From Ignavibacteria bacterium UBA2373 (lineage in GTDB: Bacteria; Bacteroidota; Ignavibacteria; Kapaibacteriales; UBA961), in NCBI GenBank assembly GCA_002344005.1, contig DDTD01000077.1:1-49680 (forward strand): a DNA stretch of 49,680 nucleotides. Direction: 5' to 3'. This document shows positions 37,001-45,062 of the stretch, one piece after another. Position 1 is the first letter of the stretch. The number at the start of each line of letters is the position of its first letter. The notes under the pieces were generated by a model. That model saw nothing but the letters and a program-made list of their open reading frames with translations. It did no database searches and had not been told where the DNA came from. The position numbers and the translations under genes were made by a program.

Positions 37001-37272
37001 CGGGTACGACGAGCATATCAGAGGATGTATCAGCAAATACGATTCGTGTAACCCCACATCCTGTAGTAGGTAGCATCGGCTTAACGATAGATCGCGAGGG
37101 TATATATGAAGTATCGTTATTGGGTATGGGCGGTGAAGAAGTGCAGAATTTAGGTAAAGCGTTTGTAGGTCATCAAGATTATTCAACTGATGGTTTGGGT
37201 TCGGGAATGTATATCTTGCGTATAAGCGATGGCACAACATTGCGCCATATACCTATCGTCATCACACGCTAA
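34072..37272 (+). CDS. T9SS cargo protein with a MAM/jelly-roll-like domain and eight fibronectin-type repeats (copy A)
   Basis: A 1066-residue secreted protein. A signal peptide ends around SASA-Q24, and AAGGAG sits 8 bases before the start. Residues ~25-212 form a MAM-like or carbohydrate-binding-like beta domain (YYEDFENGDGGW ... DGVYIDDISIE). About eight fibronectin-III-like repeats of ~95 residues follow, beginning near 213, 312, 405, 500, 597, 690, 790 and 885. Each repeat contains a W near its start and YYWRVRA or YWWRVRP near its end. The last ~70 residues are a type A T9SS sorting domain (VTPHPVVGSIGLTI ... GSGMYILRIS ... IPIVITR). It is probably surface-exposed and adhesive. Residues ~664-1000 are encoded by DNA almost identical to the neighbouring paralogue. 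Confidence 0.93.
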   Translation: MKTVRYTVLLLCLLAGLHSSASAQITVFPSYYEDFENGDGGWSASGTNSSWELGEPSGWELSGAYSGSNAWATGLYSSYNTNELSYLTSPQFDFSCLTDDPTLRFAQAYWLEGNWDFYWIEISVNGGAWTKLGSAGSGDNWYNTWYDYNTDSDIDVFCGYYDYSYGWDISGHTLTGTAGSSNVRIRFVLDSDTSYEEDGVYIDDISIEASSTTLPAVVLSSPNNNMTNAPLDITLSWDSQNCADWYEVEVSTTNDFSNIVYSEGKFTELSYDLIGLDYETQYFWRVRAVKDGNPGQWSSTRNFTTIPSPPDSPVLLSPIDGTLNLNPTSVALQWQSQPKASSYRIQLSTDPTFTGGIIVDESVSGGAKDVSTLLVYGTRYYWRVNASNISGTSGWSPVWNFATLLPLPVLAAPANNEQGLELPLQLSWQGIAGVSTYNLQIASDAGFTTILFDGNINGTTYSSTTLDLDAQYFWRVRAVGNGGIVSAFTPSRTFSTIVPTPILSLPFSGEVDKATSVDLVWKENPKPAQYQVQVSTSLIFTQKDILLDKIINGQTLNIMDLPHNTLVYWRVRAVTTDKGNSNWSDAYSFMTIVAPTQNLLPADNSRSLSFPIEFQWQSVGEQVSYDIEIAEDENFKNIVVREIVGNLSTIQFSNYHGLTYNQTYWWRVRPRSRSGQDISWSPSYTFTTKIGSATVISPMDKSTDQSLRSRYMWSTVSGAEQYSLVVSKSSDLSNPIISVDNVSNTEYSSLAELELSTTYYWQVRSISSSNGSSDSPVWSFTTASAKVASAPDLIMPAANAVVAAGRIELQWSSVEGATSYDVEVSDNQTFSTIAYSGAGQTASSWSIDVTESSRTLYWRVRSVNSAGTGAWSSWRRFSTSASALLAPELLSPPRNGVRIEPTVIFVWNEVSNAVSYHIQVSTDANFGTLVYSKNKLIGLSTLPLNLNSSTTYYWRVLSENEQGESVWSPVWSFTTSSGTTSISEDVSANTIRVTPHPVVGSIGLTIDREGIYEVSLLGMGGEEVQNLGKAFVGHQDYSTDGLGSGMYILRISDGTTLRHIPIVITR
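36060..37071 (+). repeat. 1-kb near-identical block, copy A
   Basis: About 1012 bases aligned without gaps to 39522-40533, with roughly 15 differences found by eye. Most are synonymous and several are clustered near 36765-36780. Sequence on both sides is far more divergent. Confidence 0.95.
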
Positions 37273-37302
37273 ACCCTATTAATCATTGCTTATTATGTTT
37301 TG

Positions 37303-37337
37303 TCCCTGTCGTTCAATAATGACAGGGATTTTTTTTT
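37303..37337 (+). terminator. Rho-independent terminator of the first fibronectin-repeat gene
   Basis: TCCCTGTCGTT pairs with AATGACAGGGA (one wobble) around the loop CAAT and is followed by a run of nine T. It begins 31 bases after the stop codon. Confidence 0.93.
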
Positions 37338-37388
37338 GCATCGTACGGAACAAATTGTATGACAATAAAGTGAACAATGCTTCATAAA

Positions 37389-37422
37389 TTTGCACATTAT
37401 CAAAATTATTTTACTAAGTTTG
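37389..37422 (+). promoter_or_regulatory. Promoter candidate for the gene at 37549
   Basis: TTTG (37389-37392) and TAAGTTTG (37415-37422) separated by 22 bases. The -7 box is identical to that of the paralogue at 34072. The leader would be about 120 bases. Confidence 0.4.
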
Positions 37423-37548
37423 CTCTGTAAAGAGAATTTAACATCAAGTTATTCTATACTTATAATCATCCTTCTTTCATCCGAATATCAAGAAACAAAG
37501 TTTATACTATAGTTTGTGTTTATATAACTACATTTATTTAGGTGATTT

Positions 37549-40500
37549 ATGCGTAAAGCACTTATTACTTCCATCGTGTGTTTTGTGTGCGTATGGTCGG
37601 GGCTGAGTACTTCAAAAGCCCAAACAAATATTTTTCCTTCTTACTTTGAAGGATTTGAATCTTCTAACGGAAACTGGTCCGCAAGCGGAACAAACAGCAC
37701 TTGGGCTTGGGGTTCTCCGGCATCGGGCATTCTTACGACATCCGGTGAGGGAACACGTTGTTGGAAGACTAACCTTACCGGTAACTATCTTGCAAATGAT
37801 GCCTCGTTTTTGACCTCCCCTGCTTTGGATTTCACCTGTTTTGCAACTGACCCTACAATCAGTTTTCTCAAATGGCAGCAAATTGAAACAAATTATGATT
37901 ATCTTGACTTACAATTATCTACTGATGGCGGTTCAACATGGACAACATTAGGTACAACAGCATCAGGTGGTACTAATTGGTACACTCATTCATCAAATCG
38001 TTGGAACGGTGCACAAACAACATGGACTTCATGTTCTCATGTAATGACAGGAATGGCTGGGAAAGCCAATGTAAGAATGCGTTTTCGTTTCACATCCGAT
38101 GGATCTGTACAGCAAGTTGGGGTCGGTATTGATGCTATTCGTATTGAAGTACCCGGTGGTCCAACCACTGCTCCTCCGCCAACATTAACATCTCCCATAG
38201 ATGGGGCTGCCAATCAACCATTGGCGGTTACAGTAAATTGGAGTACATCCATTTGTGCACAATCGTATGAAGTGCAAGTTTCTACTTCTTCAACATTTGC
38301 GACGACATTTTTTACTCAATCCGGCTTAACGGTTGGTTCTGCTTCATTAACGGGTTTGGCTTTTGAAACAGTCTATTTTTGGCGAGTTCGTTCTATTCTC
38401 AATGGTGTTCCCGGTGCATGGTCACCTACTCGCAGTTTCTCGACTATACCGCCGCCGCCCGGTATTCCTGTATTAATTTCTCCAGCGGATAATGCAGTAA
38501 ATCTTGACCCACCGTCGGTATTTTTGTTATGGACACCTGATTCAAGAGCGACAAGTTATCGTGTCCAAATGGCTCGCGATGCAGCATTTACGCAAATACT
38601 TGTTGATAAGTCCACAACATCAGCTTCAGAAGATGTACGTTCGTTAATGGGATTTGGCACACGCTATTATTGGAGAGCTAATGCTTCCAATGCATCCGGT
38701 ACAAGTGCTTGGTCTCCTGTATGGACATTTGCGACAGCATTGCCGACACCATCTCTTGCATTTCCACCGGATAATGAAAAAGAACTTTCTATTCCTGTTC
38801 GTTTGGATTGGAATGGCTTAGCCGGTATCAATACATATACCTTACAAGTAGCAAAAGATCAGACATTTACTGATTTAGTTTTTAATGGCGATGTTACAGG
38901 ATTTCAAGCATTTGTTTCTATGCTTGAGTACAATATGCGCTATTTCTGGCGTATTCGTGCTGTGGGAGCCGGTGGTATAACAAGTAACTATACACCATCA
39001 CGTGCATTTAGTACATTGGTTTCTACACCTAAACTTACTGTGCCGAATGATGGTGCTGTGGACATTGCAACTCAAGGGCTTACTTTATCATGGTTACCTA
39101 ATCCGACTGCTGTCGAATACCGTGTACAAATAAGTACATCATCGCTTTTCAATAACACTTCAGAAATTATTTTCGATCAGAAAATTAATGGCTTGACAAC
39201 AACGGTCAATAATCTTCCCAATAATAAACTCTTGTACTGGCGTGTAAGAGCGGAAAGTGTTGTGTTGGGTGCAAGTTATTGGTCTGAGCCATTCACATTT
39301 ACAACAATTTTAACTTCGGTCACGAATATGAAACCGGAGGATAATAGTCTGGCACTGAATTTCCCCCTTCGTATGGAATGGACATCTGCCGGTGAACAAG
39401 TATCGTATGATATTCAAATAGCAACGGATAATAACTTTAAGAATATTGCCTTATCACGGATTGTAGATAACCTTGAAATGCTTGATATAGGTGCATTGGA
39501 CGGTTTGCAATTCTTTACGCAATATTGGTGGCGCGTTCGCCCTCGTTCACGTTCAGGACAAGATATTCCTTGGTCACCTTCTTATACATTTACGACAAAG
39601 ATAGGTTCAGCGACGGTAATATCACCGATGGATAAATCTACCGATCAAAGTTTGCGCAGCCGTTATATGTGGAGTACAGTATCGGGTGCTGAGCAGTATA
39701 GTTTGGTAGTATCGAAATCATCAGATTTATCGAATCCGATTATCAGTGTAGATAATGTGAGTAATACGGAGTATTCATCGTTAGCCGAGCTTGAATTATC
39801 CACGACCTATTATTGGCAAGTTCGCAGCATATCTTCATCCAATGGCAGCAGTGATTCCCCTGTGTGGAGTTTCACGACAGCAAGTGCGAAAGTTGCCTCT
39901 GCACCTGATTTGATTATGCCTGCTGCGAATGCTGTTGTTGCTGCGGGACGCATTGAATTACAATGGAGCAGTGTAGAAGGCGCAACGAGTTATGATGTAG
40001 AGGTTTCCGATAATCAGACCTTCAGCACAATAGCGTATAGCGGAGCGGGTCAAACGGCTTCATCGTGGAGCATAGATGTCACAGAAAGTTCACGCACTTT
40101 ATATTGGCGCGTTCGTTCAGTAAACAGTGCAGGTACCGGAGCATGGTCATCATGGCGTCGTTTCAGTACATCTGCGAGTGCCTTATTGGCTCCTGAATTA
40201 TTATCGCCACCTCGCAATGCAGTACGTGTAGAACCAACTGTAATATTTGTATGGAATGAAGTATCGAATGCTGTGTCATATCATATACAAGTTTCGACAG
40301 ATGCTAATTTTGGTACACTTGTCTATTCGAAGAACAAATTGATAGGTTTATCTACTTTGCCATTGAATTTAAATTCTTCGATGACCTATTATTGGCGTGT
40401 TTTATCGGAGAATGAGCAAGGCGAGAGCGTTTGGTCCCCTGTGTGGAGCTTTACAACTTCATCGGGTACGACGAGCGTATCAGAGGATGTATCAGCAAAT

Positions 40501-40734
40501 ACGATTCGTGTAACCCCACATCCTGTAGTAGGTCTTATAGGCTTGACAATAGAGCTTGAGGGAATGTATGAAGTAGCATTATTGGGTATGAACGGAGAAA
40601 TAGTACAGAATTTGGGTAAAGCGATTGTAGGTCGCAATGAGTATTCGACCGAAGGATTGAGTTCGGGCATGTATATTTTGCGTATAAGCAATGGTAAAAG
40701 CTTACGTCACATTCCTATCATTATCGCAGATTAA
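37549..40734 (+). CDS. T9SS cargo protein with eight fibronectin-type repeats (copy B, paralogue of 34072)
   Basis: A 1061-residue protein with the same plan as its neighbour: signal peptide ending in SKAQ, a MAM/jelly-roll-like domain to about residue 210 (FEGFESSNGNWSASGTN ... GVGIDAIRIE), about eight fibronectin-like repeats, and a sorting domain with VTPHPVVGLIGLTI ... SSGMYILRIS. The N-terminal two thirds are clearly related to copy A but diverged, while residues ~659-995 are nearly identical at the DNA level. The sorting domain after the shared block again diverges. An AGGTGA at 37540-37545 precedes ATG 37549. The gene has its own promoter candidate and terminator, so it is transcribed separately from copy A. 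The pair probably makes related surface-exposed filaments or adhesins. Confidence 0.93.
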   Translation: MRKALITSIVCFVCVWSGLSTSKAQTNIFPSYFEGFESSNGNWSASGTNSTWAWGSPASGILTTSGEGTRCWKTNLTGNYLANDASFLTSPALDFTCFATDPTISFLKWQQIETNYDYLDLQLSTDGGSTWTTLGTTASGGTNWYTHSSNRWNGAQTTWTSCSHVMTGMAGKANVRMRFRFTSDGSVQQVGVGIDAIRIEVPGGPTTAPPPTLTSPIDGAANQPLAVTVNWSTSICAQSYEVQVSTSSTFATTFFTQSGLTVGSASLTGLAFETVYFWRVRSILNGVPGAWSPTRSFSTIPPPPGIPVLISPADNAVNLDPPSVFLLWTPDSRATSYRVQMARDAAFTQILVDKSTTSASEDVRSLMGFGTRYYWRANASNASGTSAWSPVWTFATALPTPSLAFPPDNEKELSIPVRLDWNGLAGINTYTLQVAKDQTFTDLVFNGDVTGFQAFVSMLEYNMRYFWRIRAVGAGGITSNYTPSRAFSTLVSTPKLTVPNDGAVDIATQGLTLSWLPNPTAVEYRVQISTSSLFNNTSEIIFDQKINGLTTTVNNLPNNKLLYWRVRAESVVLGASYWSEPFTFTTILTSVTNMKPEDNSLALNFPLRMEWTSAGEQVSYDIQIATDNNFKNIALSRIVDNLEMLDIGALDGLQFFTQYWWRVRPRSRSGQDIPWSPSYTFTTKIGSATVISPMDKSTDQSLRSRYMWSTVSGAEQYSLVVSKSSDLSNPIISVDNVSNTEYSSLAELELSTTYYWQVRSISSSNGSSDSPVWSFTTASAKVASAPDLIMPAANAVVAAGRIELQWSSVEGATSYDVEVSDNQTFSTIAYSGAGQTASSWSIDVTESSRTLYWRVRSVNSAGTGAWSSWRRFSTSASALLAPELLSPPRNAVRVEPTVIFVWNEVSNAVSYHIQVSTDANFGTLVYSKNKLIGLSTLPLNLNSSMTYYWRVLSENEQGESVWSPVWSFTTSSGTTSVSEDVSANTIRVTPHPVVGLIGLTIELEGMYEVALLGMNGEIVQNLGKAIVGRNEYSTEGLSSGMYILRISNGKSLRHIPIIIAD
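39522..40533 (+). repeat. 1-kb near-identical block, copy B
   Basis: Constant offset of 3462 bases from 36060-37071, with no indels seen. It begins inside repeat five and ends in the first residues of the sorting domain. Confidence 0.95.
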
Positions 40735-40763
40735 GTCTTTGTTCTATGCTAGTATAAGCACAG

Positions 40764-40797
40764 TCCCTGCTGTTAAACAACGGCAGGGATTTTTTTT
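40764..40797 (+). terminator. Rho-independent terminator of the second fibronectin-repeat gene
   Basis: TCCCTGCTGTT pairs with AACGGCAGGGA (one wobble) around a 4-base loop, then a run of eight T. The sequence is a diverged sister of the terminator at 37303-37337. Confidence 0.93.
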
Positions 40798-40907
40798 GCA
40801 GACTTGATAGTATTCGTCAATTTCGTATATTGAACTACAAAGGCAGTAGTTTATACTAATTCCTTCGTAGAAAGAATCTTTATATATCACAAGAAAGGAA
40901 TCACATA

Positions 40908-42035
40908 ATGAGTGTGAGTATTGTTACAGTAAAAAGCCAATCGGATATACATACGTTTATTGATGCCCAATGGTTATTCTATAAAAATGATCCTAATTTT
41001 GTTCCTCCCCTTAAAATGGATAGAAAAAAATTATTGAATAAAAAAGTTAATCCATTTTATAAACATGCGGAAATGGAACTGTTTCTCGCAAAACGCAATG
41101 GTGCAATTGTCGGGCGTATTGGGGCAATCGTCAATTGGAATCATAATAAGACTCATAATGACAAAGTGGGTTTTTTTGGTTTCTTTGAATGTGAAAATAA
41201 TCAAGAAACCGCCGATGCACTTTTTCAAGCAGCGAGTGAATTTTTGAAAAAATATTCCATGACACATATGCGCGGACCTGTGAATCCTTCAATGAATGAT
41301 GAGACTGCTCTTCTTGTTGAGGGTTTTGACAGTCCTCCCGTTGTACTGATGACCTATAATCCACCGTATTATGCAAATCTGATTGAAAATACAGGTATGA
41401 AAAAAGTGCAGGATTTATTGGCATATCGCTTACATAATGAGGAATATTTAAGCGATAAATTGCGACGGATGACCGACATAGTTCGTGAAAGAAATCATGT
41501 GAATGTGCGTTCAGTGAATTTTAAAAATAAAGAACAATTTTTGAAAGATGTTCAGACACTGAAGGAAATTTATAATTCGGCATGGCAGCCCAATTGGGGC
41601 TTTGTGAAAATGACAGATGAAGAATTTGATTTTCTTGCCAATGATTTAAAACAAATTGCTGATCCCGATTTCACGATTATTGCCGAAATTAAAGGAGTTC
41701 CCGTTGGTTTTGCTCTTGGATTACCCGATATAAATCAATCACTTATTTATAATAAAAGTGGCGGATTACTTTCCGGAATATGGCATTTGTTGACAAAGAA
41801 AAAGCATATTACCATTACGCGTATTATTGTGCTGGGAGTTTTGCCCGAATATCAAAAAACAGGTGTTGATGCTGTAATGTATTGGGAATTAGGCGACAAA
41901 GCTCGGAAAAAAGGCAGACCTTACGGTGAGGCATCATGGATTTTGGAAGATAATGTGATGATGAATCGTGCTTTGACCACAACAATGAAAGGTGAAGTGT
42001 ATAAACGCTATCGTCTTTATGAAAAATCTCTTTGA
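40908..42035 (+). CDS. GNAT-like N-acetyltransferase family protein
   Basis: A 375-residue cytoplasmic protein with a GAAAGGA Shine-Dalgarno-like sequence before ATG 40908. The N-terminal half (FYKNDPNFVPPLKMDRKKLL, then LFLAKRNGAIVGRIGAIVN) and the later DFTIIAEIKGVPVGFALGLPD and ITRIIVLGVLPEYQKTGVDAV segments show the repeated GNAT beta-alpha pattern, with a degenerate acetyl-CoA-binding loop (Q/R-x-x-G-x-G/A reads QKTGVD). HMRGPVNPSMNDE is also typical of this group. Proteins of this size and pattern are common in Bacteroidota without known substrates; they may contain two GNAT folds. It is followed by a bidirectional terminator. Confidence 0.82.
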   Translation: MSVSIVTVKSQSDIHTFIDAQWLFYKNDPNFVPPLKMDRKKLLNKKVNPFYKHAEMELFLAKRNGAIVGRIGAIVNWNHNKTHNDKVGFFGFFECENNQETADALFQAASEFLKKYSMTHMRGPVNPSMNDETALLVEGFDSPPVVLMTYNPPYYANLIENTGMKKVQDLLAYRLHNEEYLSDKLRRMTDIVRERNHVNVRSVNFKNKEQFLKDVQTLKEIYNSAWQPNWGFVKMTDEEFDFLANDLKQIADPDFTIIAEIKGVPVGFALGLPDINQSLIYNKSGGLLSGIWHLLTKKKHITITRIIVLGVLPEYQKTGVDAVMYWELGDKARKKGRPYGEASWILEDNVMMNRALTTTMKGEVYKRYRLYEKSL

Positions 42036-42053
42036 TATATCAAAAATAGTATT

Positions 42054-42091
42054 AAAAAAGCCGCTATCATATTGATAACGGCTTTTTTTTT
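42054..42091. terminator. Bidirectional terminator between convergent genes
   Basis: AAAAAAGCCGCTATC pairs with GATAACGGCTTTTTT (one mismatch) with A and T tracts on both sides. It therefore can end transcription of the acetyltransferase (plus) and of the OmpA operon (minus). Confidence 0.92.
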
Positions 42092-42122
42092 GTGACAATA
42101 ATATTCGGATAAAGTGTATGAA

Positions 42123-44144
42123 TTATTCAATCGGAGTTTCAATAGTAACCCGCACTGTACGGCTGTAAATTCTTCCTTCGGGCAAATCATTGTTGTAAAG
42201 AATTTGATTATTACCTTTGCCCACGGCAATATCGGATGGTAATTTCAATAAGCGAGCCACTTCTTTTGCCCGACTATCCGATAATTTAAGATTATAGTCA
42301 GGGTTTCCTGTGCGGTCGGTATAACCTTCTATGGTGACTATTGAGCGAGGATCAAGACGTGATTTAATTAACTCAACAATAGCCATATTGCTTTCATCAA
42401 CCGTACTTTCATTGTATTTAAACGTTATTAAGCTAAATGTTACAATGCGATCTTTTTGATTGTACAATTGCTCTACCACTATGGGCGAACCGTCTATGCG
42501 TATTTTTTTACCTTCTCGATCACGTGCAAAGAGTGTTAGTGATAAAAGACCTTTGCCCCGAGGAATATTTCCTTTGTCTTCATTGATATTCCATACAAGA
42601 GGAGCGGAAGGAATTTCGCCAATATCGGTAAATTCTTTAAGTGTTTTATTACCTTGGCTTATCACGATGTTCCATTCTTCGATGCTTCCTTCTGATTGTG
42701 CACGAGCCGAGATATTCATAGCGGCTATATTCGTTGTCCGAGTTGTGTCCATAAAGGACAATAGACTGAAAATACTTTGTGAATTTGATGTGATTTCCAC
42801 GCGACGATTTTCTGCAAAACCATCTTCATTATTTGTATTGGAATGATTTTCCGGCAAATTACGATATTGTACTTTGATGCGCTTAGGATCTATTTGCCAG
42901 ACAGAGGTTAAATAGGTCTTGACATTTTCAGCTCTCTGTTGCGCAAGTTGTATTTGATCTTTTTCCGATTCACTGCCTGACAAACAACCCGTAAGGGAAA
43001 TAGTGCTCGTCGGATCGGTTATCATACGCTTTGCCAATACATTAAGAATCTGATAATAAACACCGAGAGTGCCGGCTCCATCAAGAACAGAAAGCTCGAA
43101 CCGTTCTGTTTCATTCGGACTTAGCTGAATATAGCGCTTTGGGATTTCGACACTACCCGGATCGAAAAATATATTATTCATCAATGCCGTGATATTCGAC
43201 GAGATAATATTATTAACACGGAATATTTGAGGATTCAATTGTTTGCCATTACTGTCTATAATAATCCCGCGAATTGTGCCACGCAATAATTGTTGTTTGG
43301 GCGGTGCAGCATCAGCTTCTAAATTTAAAGTAATTGCTGTTTCCGTTTGCTGTATGTCGGGAAGCTCCATCGGAGGCAAGGGGGGATCTTCACGGAAAAT
43401 ATAGCGAAGCCCTATGCCTGCGCCGATTGTCTGTATTTTCCACGGATTGGTCTGCAATACATCTGTAAAGCCAATGGCATAGGATATTTCCGGTGTGGCG
43501 ACGAAGGTCCGGTTTTGGTTGAGCGGTATATCATAACCAATGGAAGTAAGTGCAGATAATTGCAGTGTATTCAGCATAGGTATTTCACCCGAAGAACTGA
43601 GCCATACACTACTGCCATTACTAAAAACCAAGTTCGTCGGAGATGACAAGATTTCTTCTTGCACATACTTTGCTGTGCCCGAAAAACCGATATTCATACC
43701 CACGCGCACATTGATATTGTCTTTGATGATATAACGAATACTCGGTGTGATGGCATAGAGCGGTATATCTGCATCTATGCTATGTTCAAAAATCCCATCA
43801 ACGGATTGTGTGCCGTCAAAAACCGTTTTACGTTCTTGTGTCACAAGGCGAGCATTCTGTTTATGCAGTGTGGCGCGTATGTCCAATAACCAAACATCAC
43901 TTAGCGGATAATCGAACGATATGCCGGCAATAAATCCCGTGCCCGTACCGGAAGTGTATTGAGGACAACAACTTGGAATACCCGGCAATGTTCGAAAATC
44001 CACACTGTGCATACTGAAACCCGCTCCGCCTATGATGCCGATACTGGCTTTGTACAATGAATCATACATTTGAGCATTCGCCGGAACAGTCATCCATGAT
44101 ATGCCAATCATAGCAAGAAAAAATGTATATGTTTTTAATATCAT
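42123..44144 (-). CDS. OmpA-family outer-membrane protein with N-terminal beta-barrel-like region and two OmpA-like domains
   Basis: A 673-residue protein with a signal peptide (hydrophobic residues 4-20, ending VPANA). Residues ~30-250 have the alternating pattern of a small beta-barrel of the PorT/OmpW type (IGIIGGAGFSMHSVDF, IAGISFDYPL, IGAGIGLRYIF). A degenerate OmpA-like peptidoglycan-binding domain follows at about 330-460 (NNIFFDPGSVEI ... AENRRVEI). A second, more typical domain closes the protein (FKYNESTV ... VTIEGYTDRTG ... LSDSRAKEV). The two domains probably clamp the peptidoglycan and link it to the outer membrane. It is the last gene of a minus-strand operon, 8 bases after the T9SS cargo gene and downstream of the giant fibrous protein gene. 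It may anchor or support that surface structure. Confidence 0.9.
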   Translation of the reverse strand: MILKTYTFFLAMIGISWMTVPANAQMYDSLYKASIGIIGGAGFSMHSVDFRTLPGIPSCCPQYTSGTGTGFIAGISFDYPLSDVWLLDIRATLHKQNARLVTQERKTVFDGTQSVDGIFEHSIDADIPLYAITPSIRYIIKDNINVRVGMNIGFSGTAKYVQEEILSSPTNLVFSNGSSVWLSSSGEIPMLNTLQLSALTSIGYDIPLNQNRTFVATPEISYAIGFTDVLQTNPWKIQTIGAGIGLRYIFREDPPLPPMELPDIQQTETAITLNLEADAAPPKQQLLRGTIRGIIIDSNGKQLNPQIFRVNNIISSNITALMNNIFFDPGSVEIPKRYIQLSPNETERFELSVLDGAGTLGVYYQILNVLAKRMITDPTSTISLTGCLSGSESEKDQIQLAQQRAENVKTYLTSVWQIDPKRIKVQYRNLPENHSNTNNEDGFAENRRVEITSNSQSIFSLLSFMDTTRTTNIAAMNISARAQSEGSIEEWNIVISQGNKTLKEFTDIGEIPSAPLVWNINEDKGNIPRGKGLLSLTLFARDREGKKIRIDGSPIVVEQLYNQKDRIVTFSLITFKYNESTVDESNMAIVELIKSRLDPRSIVTIEGYTDRTGNPDYNLKLSDSRAKEVARLLKLPSDIAVGKGNNQILYNNDLPEGRIYSRTVRVTIETPIE

Positions 44145-44152
44145 GAGCTTCT

Positions 44153-45049
44153 TTAGTGTGAAATCATAAAAGGTTCATAAACGACATCACGCTCTGTATG
44201 CAAGACAATGTAATATTTGCCCGATGGTAGTAATTCTGTGTCAAAACTTGTTTGATACTCGCCTGATTTGAAATGTGCGTCGTTGATTGTACGAATTTCT
44301 TTACCGATAATATTGCTAAGTACTAAGCGGACATGACTGTCTTCGCGGAGAGTTAAGCGTATGGTGGCTTGTGTATGGACAGGATTGGGTGTGATGGTTG
44401 CCGACAGCTTGCTGCGCAAGAATACGAGTCGTGTTTTGCCTCCTTCACGACATAAATCATTGAGAAGAAACTCACCATCTTCTGTAGTACTTTTTATCTT
44501 GGTAGTTTCTACCCAATGGAATGATGTAAATCGCAATGGCGCGATGGAATCATTGCCCAATCGTGCACGAAACCGCATCATGCTCAATATACCGACTGTA
44601 TCTTTGGCTTCGCCGCGAAATGTGGCAATATAGTCCTCTTGCTCTTCTTGGACTTGCAAAGCATTCAATGGTTCAAGCAATGTTTTATTAAAGCGAATTT
44701 TGGCTTCAAATTGCTTTGCACCGAGTTGAAACAAATTTTTTGAGGATACCAATATCAAAGGTATTTCCACAATATCCCCGGCAGAAGCGGCAGCATTGGC
44801 TATCATGATAACAGCATTATTCCCGCGTGTTCTGTTCAAAAGAGCGGGCTGATACCAGAACCCGACGCCGTGGATAGTTTGTTCGGCAATATGATAATCA
44901 ATCGCAAATTGAGAAACCGTGCCTCGCAATATTGTGGTCGGTGTTGTCATCGTTTCGCCGCCCGCGCCGATGACCGAACTTGGATGCCGTATCTCTTGTG
45001 CAGAAGATACGGCTATCGCTATAAAAAAAAGAACAATGAGTGTTTTCAT
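44153..45049 (-). CDS. Small T9SS cargo protein with cohesin-like beta domain
   Basis: A 298-residue protein from ATG 45049; an upstream TTG at 45076 would overlap the preceding gene. A signal peptide (MKTLIVLFFIAIAVSSAQ) is followed by a ~170-residue beta-rich region (GDIVEIPLILVSSKNLFQLG ... KIRFNKTLLEP) whose pattern recalls cohesin-like folds. A T9SS type A sorting domain ends it (ATITPNPVHTQATIRLTL ... LLPSGKYYIVLHTE). The segment GAGGETMTTPTTILRGTVSQ near the N-terminus is common in Bacteroidota surface proteins. It sits between the giant fibrous protein gene (13-base gap) and the OmpA-like gene (8-base gap), so the three probably form one surface complex. Confidence 0.87.
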   Translation of the reverse strand: MKTLIVLFFIAIAVSSAQEIRHPSSVIGAGGETMTTPTTILRGTVSQFAIDYHIAEQTIHGVGFWYQPALLNRTRGNNAVIMIANAAASAGDIVEIPLILVSSKNLFQLGAKQFEAKIRFNKTLLEPLNALQVQEEQEDYIATFRGEAKDTVGILSMMRFRARLGNDSIAPLRFTSFHWVETTKIKSTTEDGEFLLNDLCREGGKTRLVFLRSKLSATITPNPVHTQATIRLTLREDSHVRLVLSNIIGKEIRTINDAHFKSGEYQTSFDTELLPSGKYYIVLHTERDVVYEPFMISH

Positions 45050-45062
45050 TCTGAAAAAAGAG

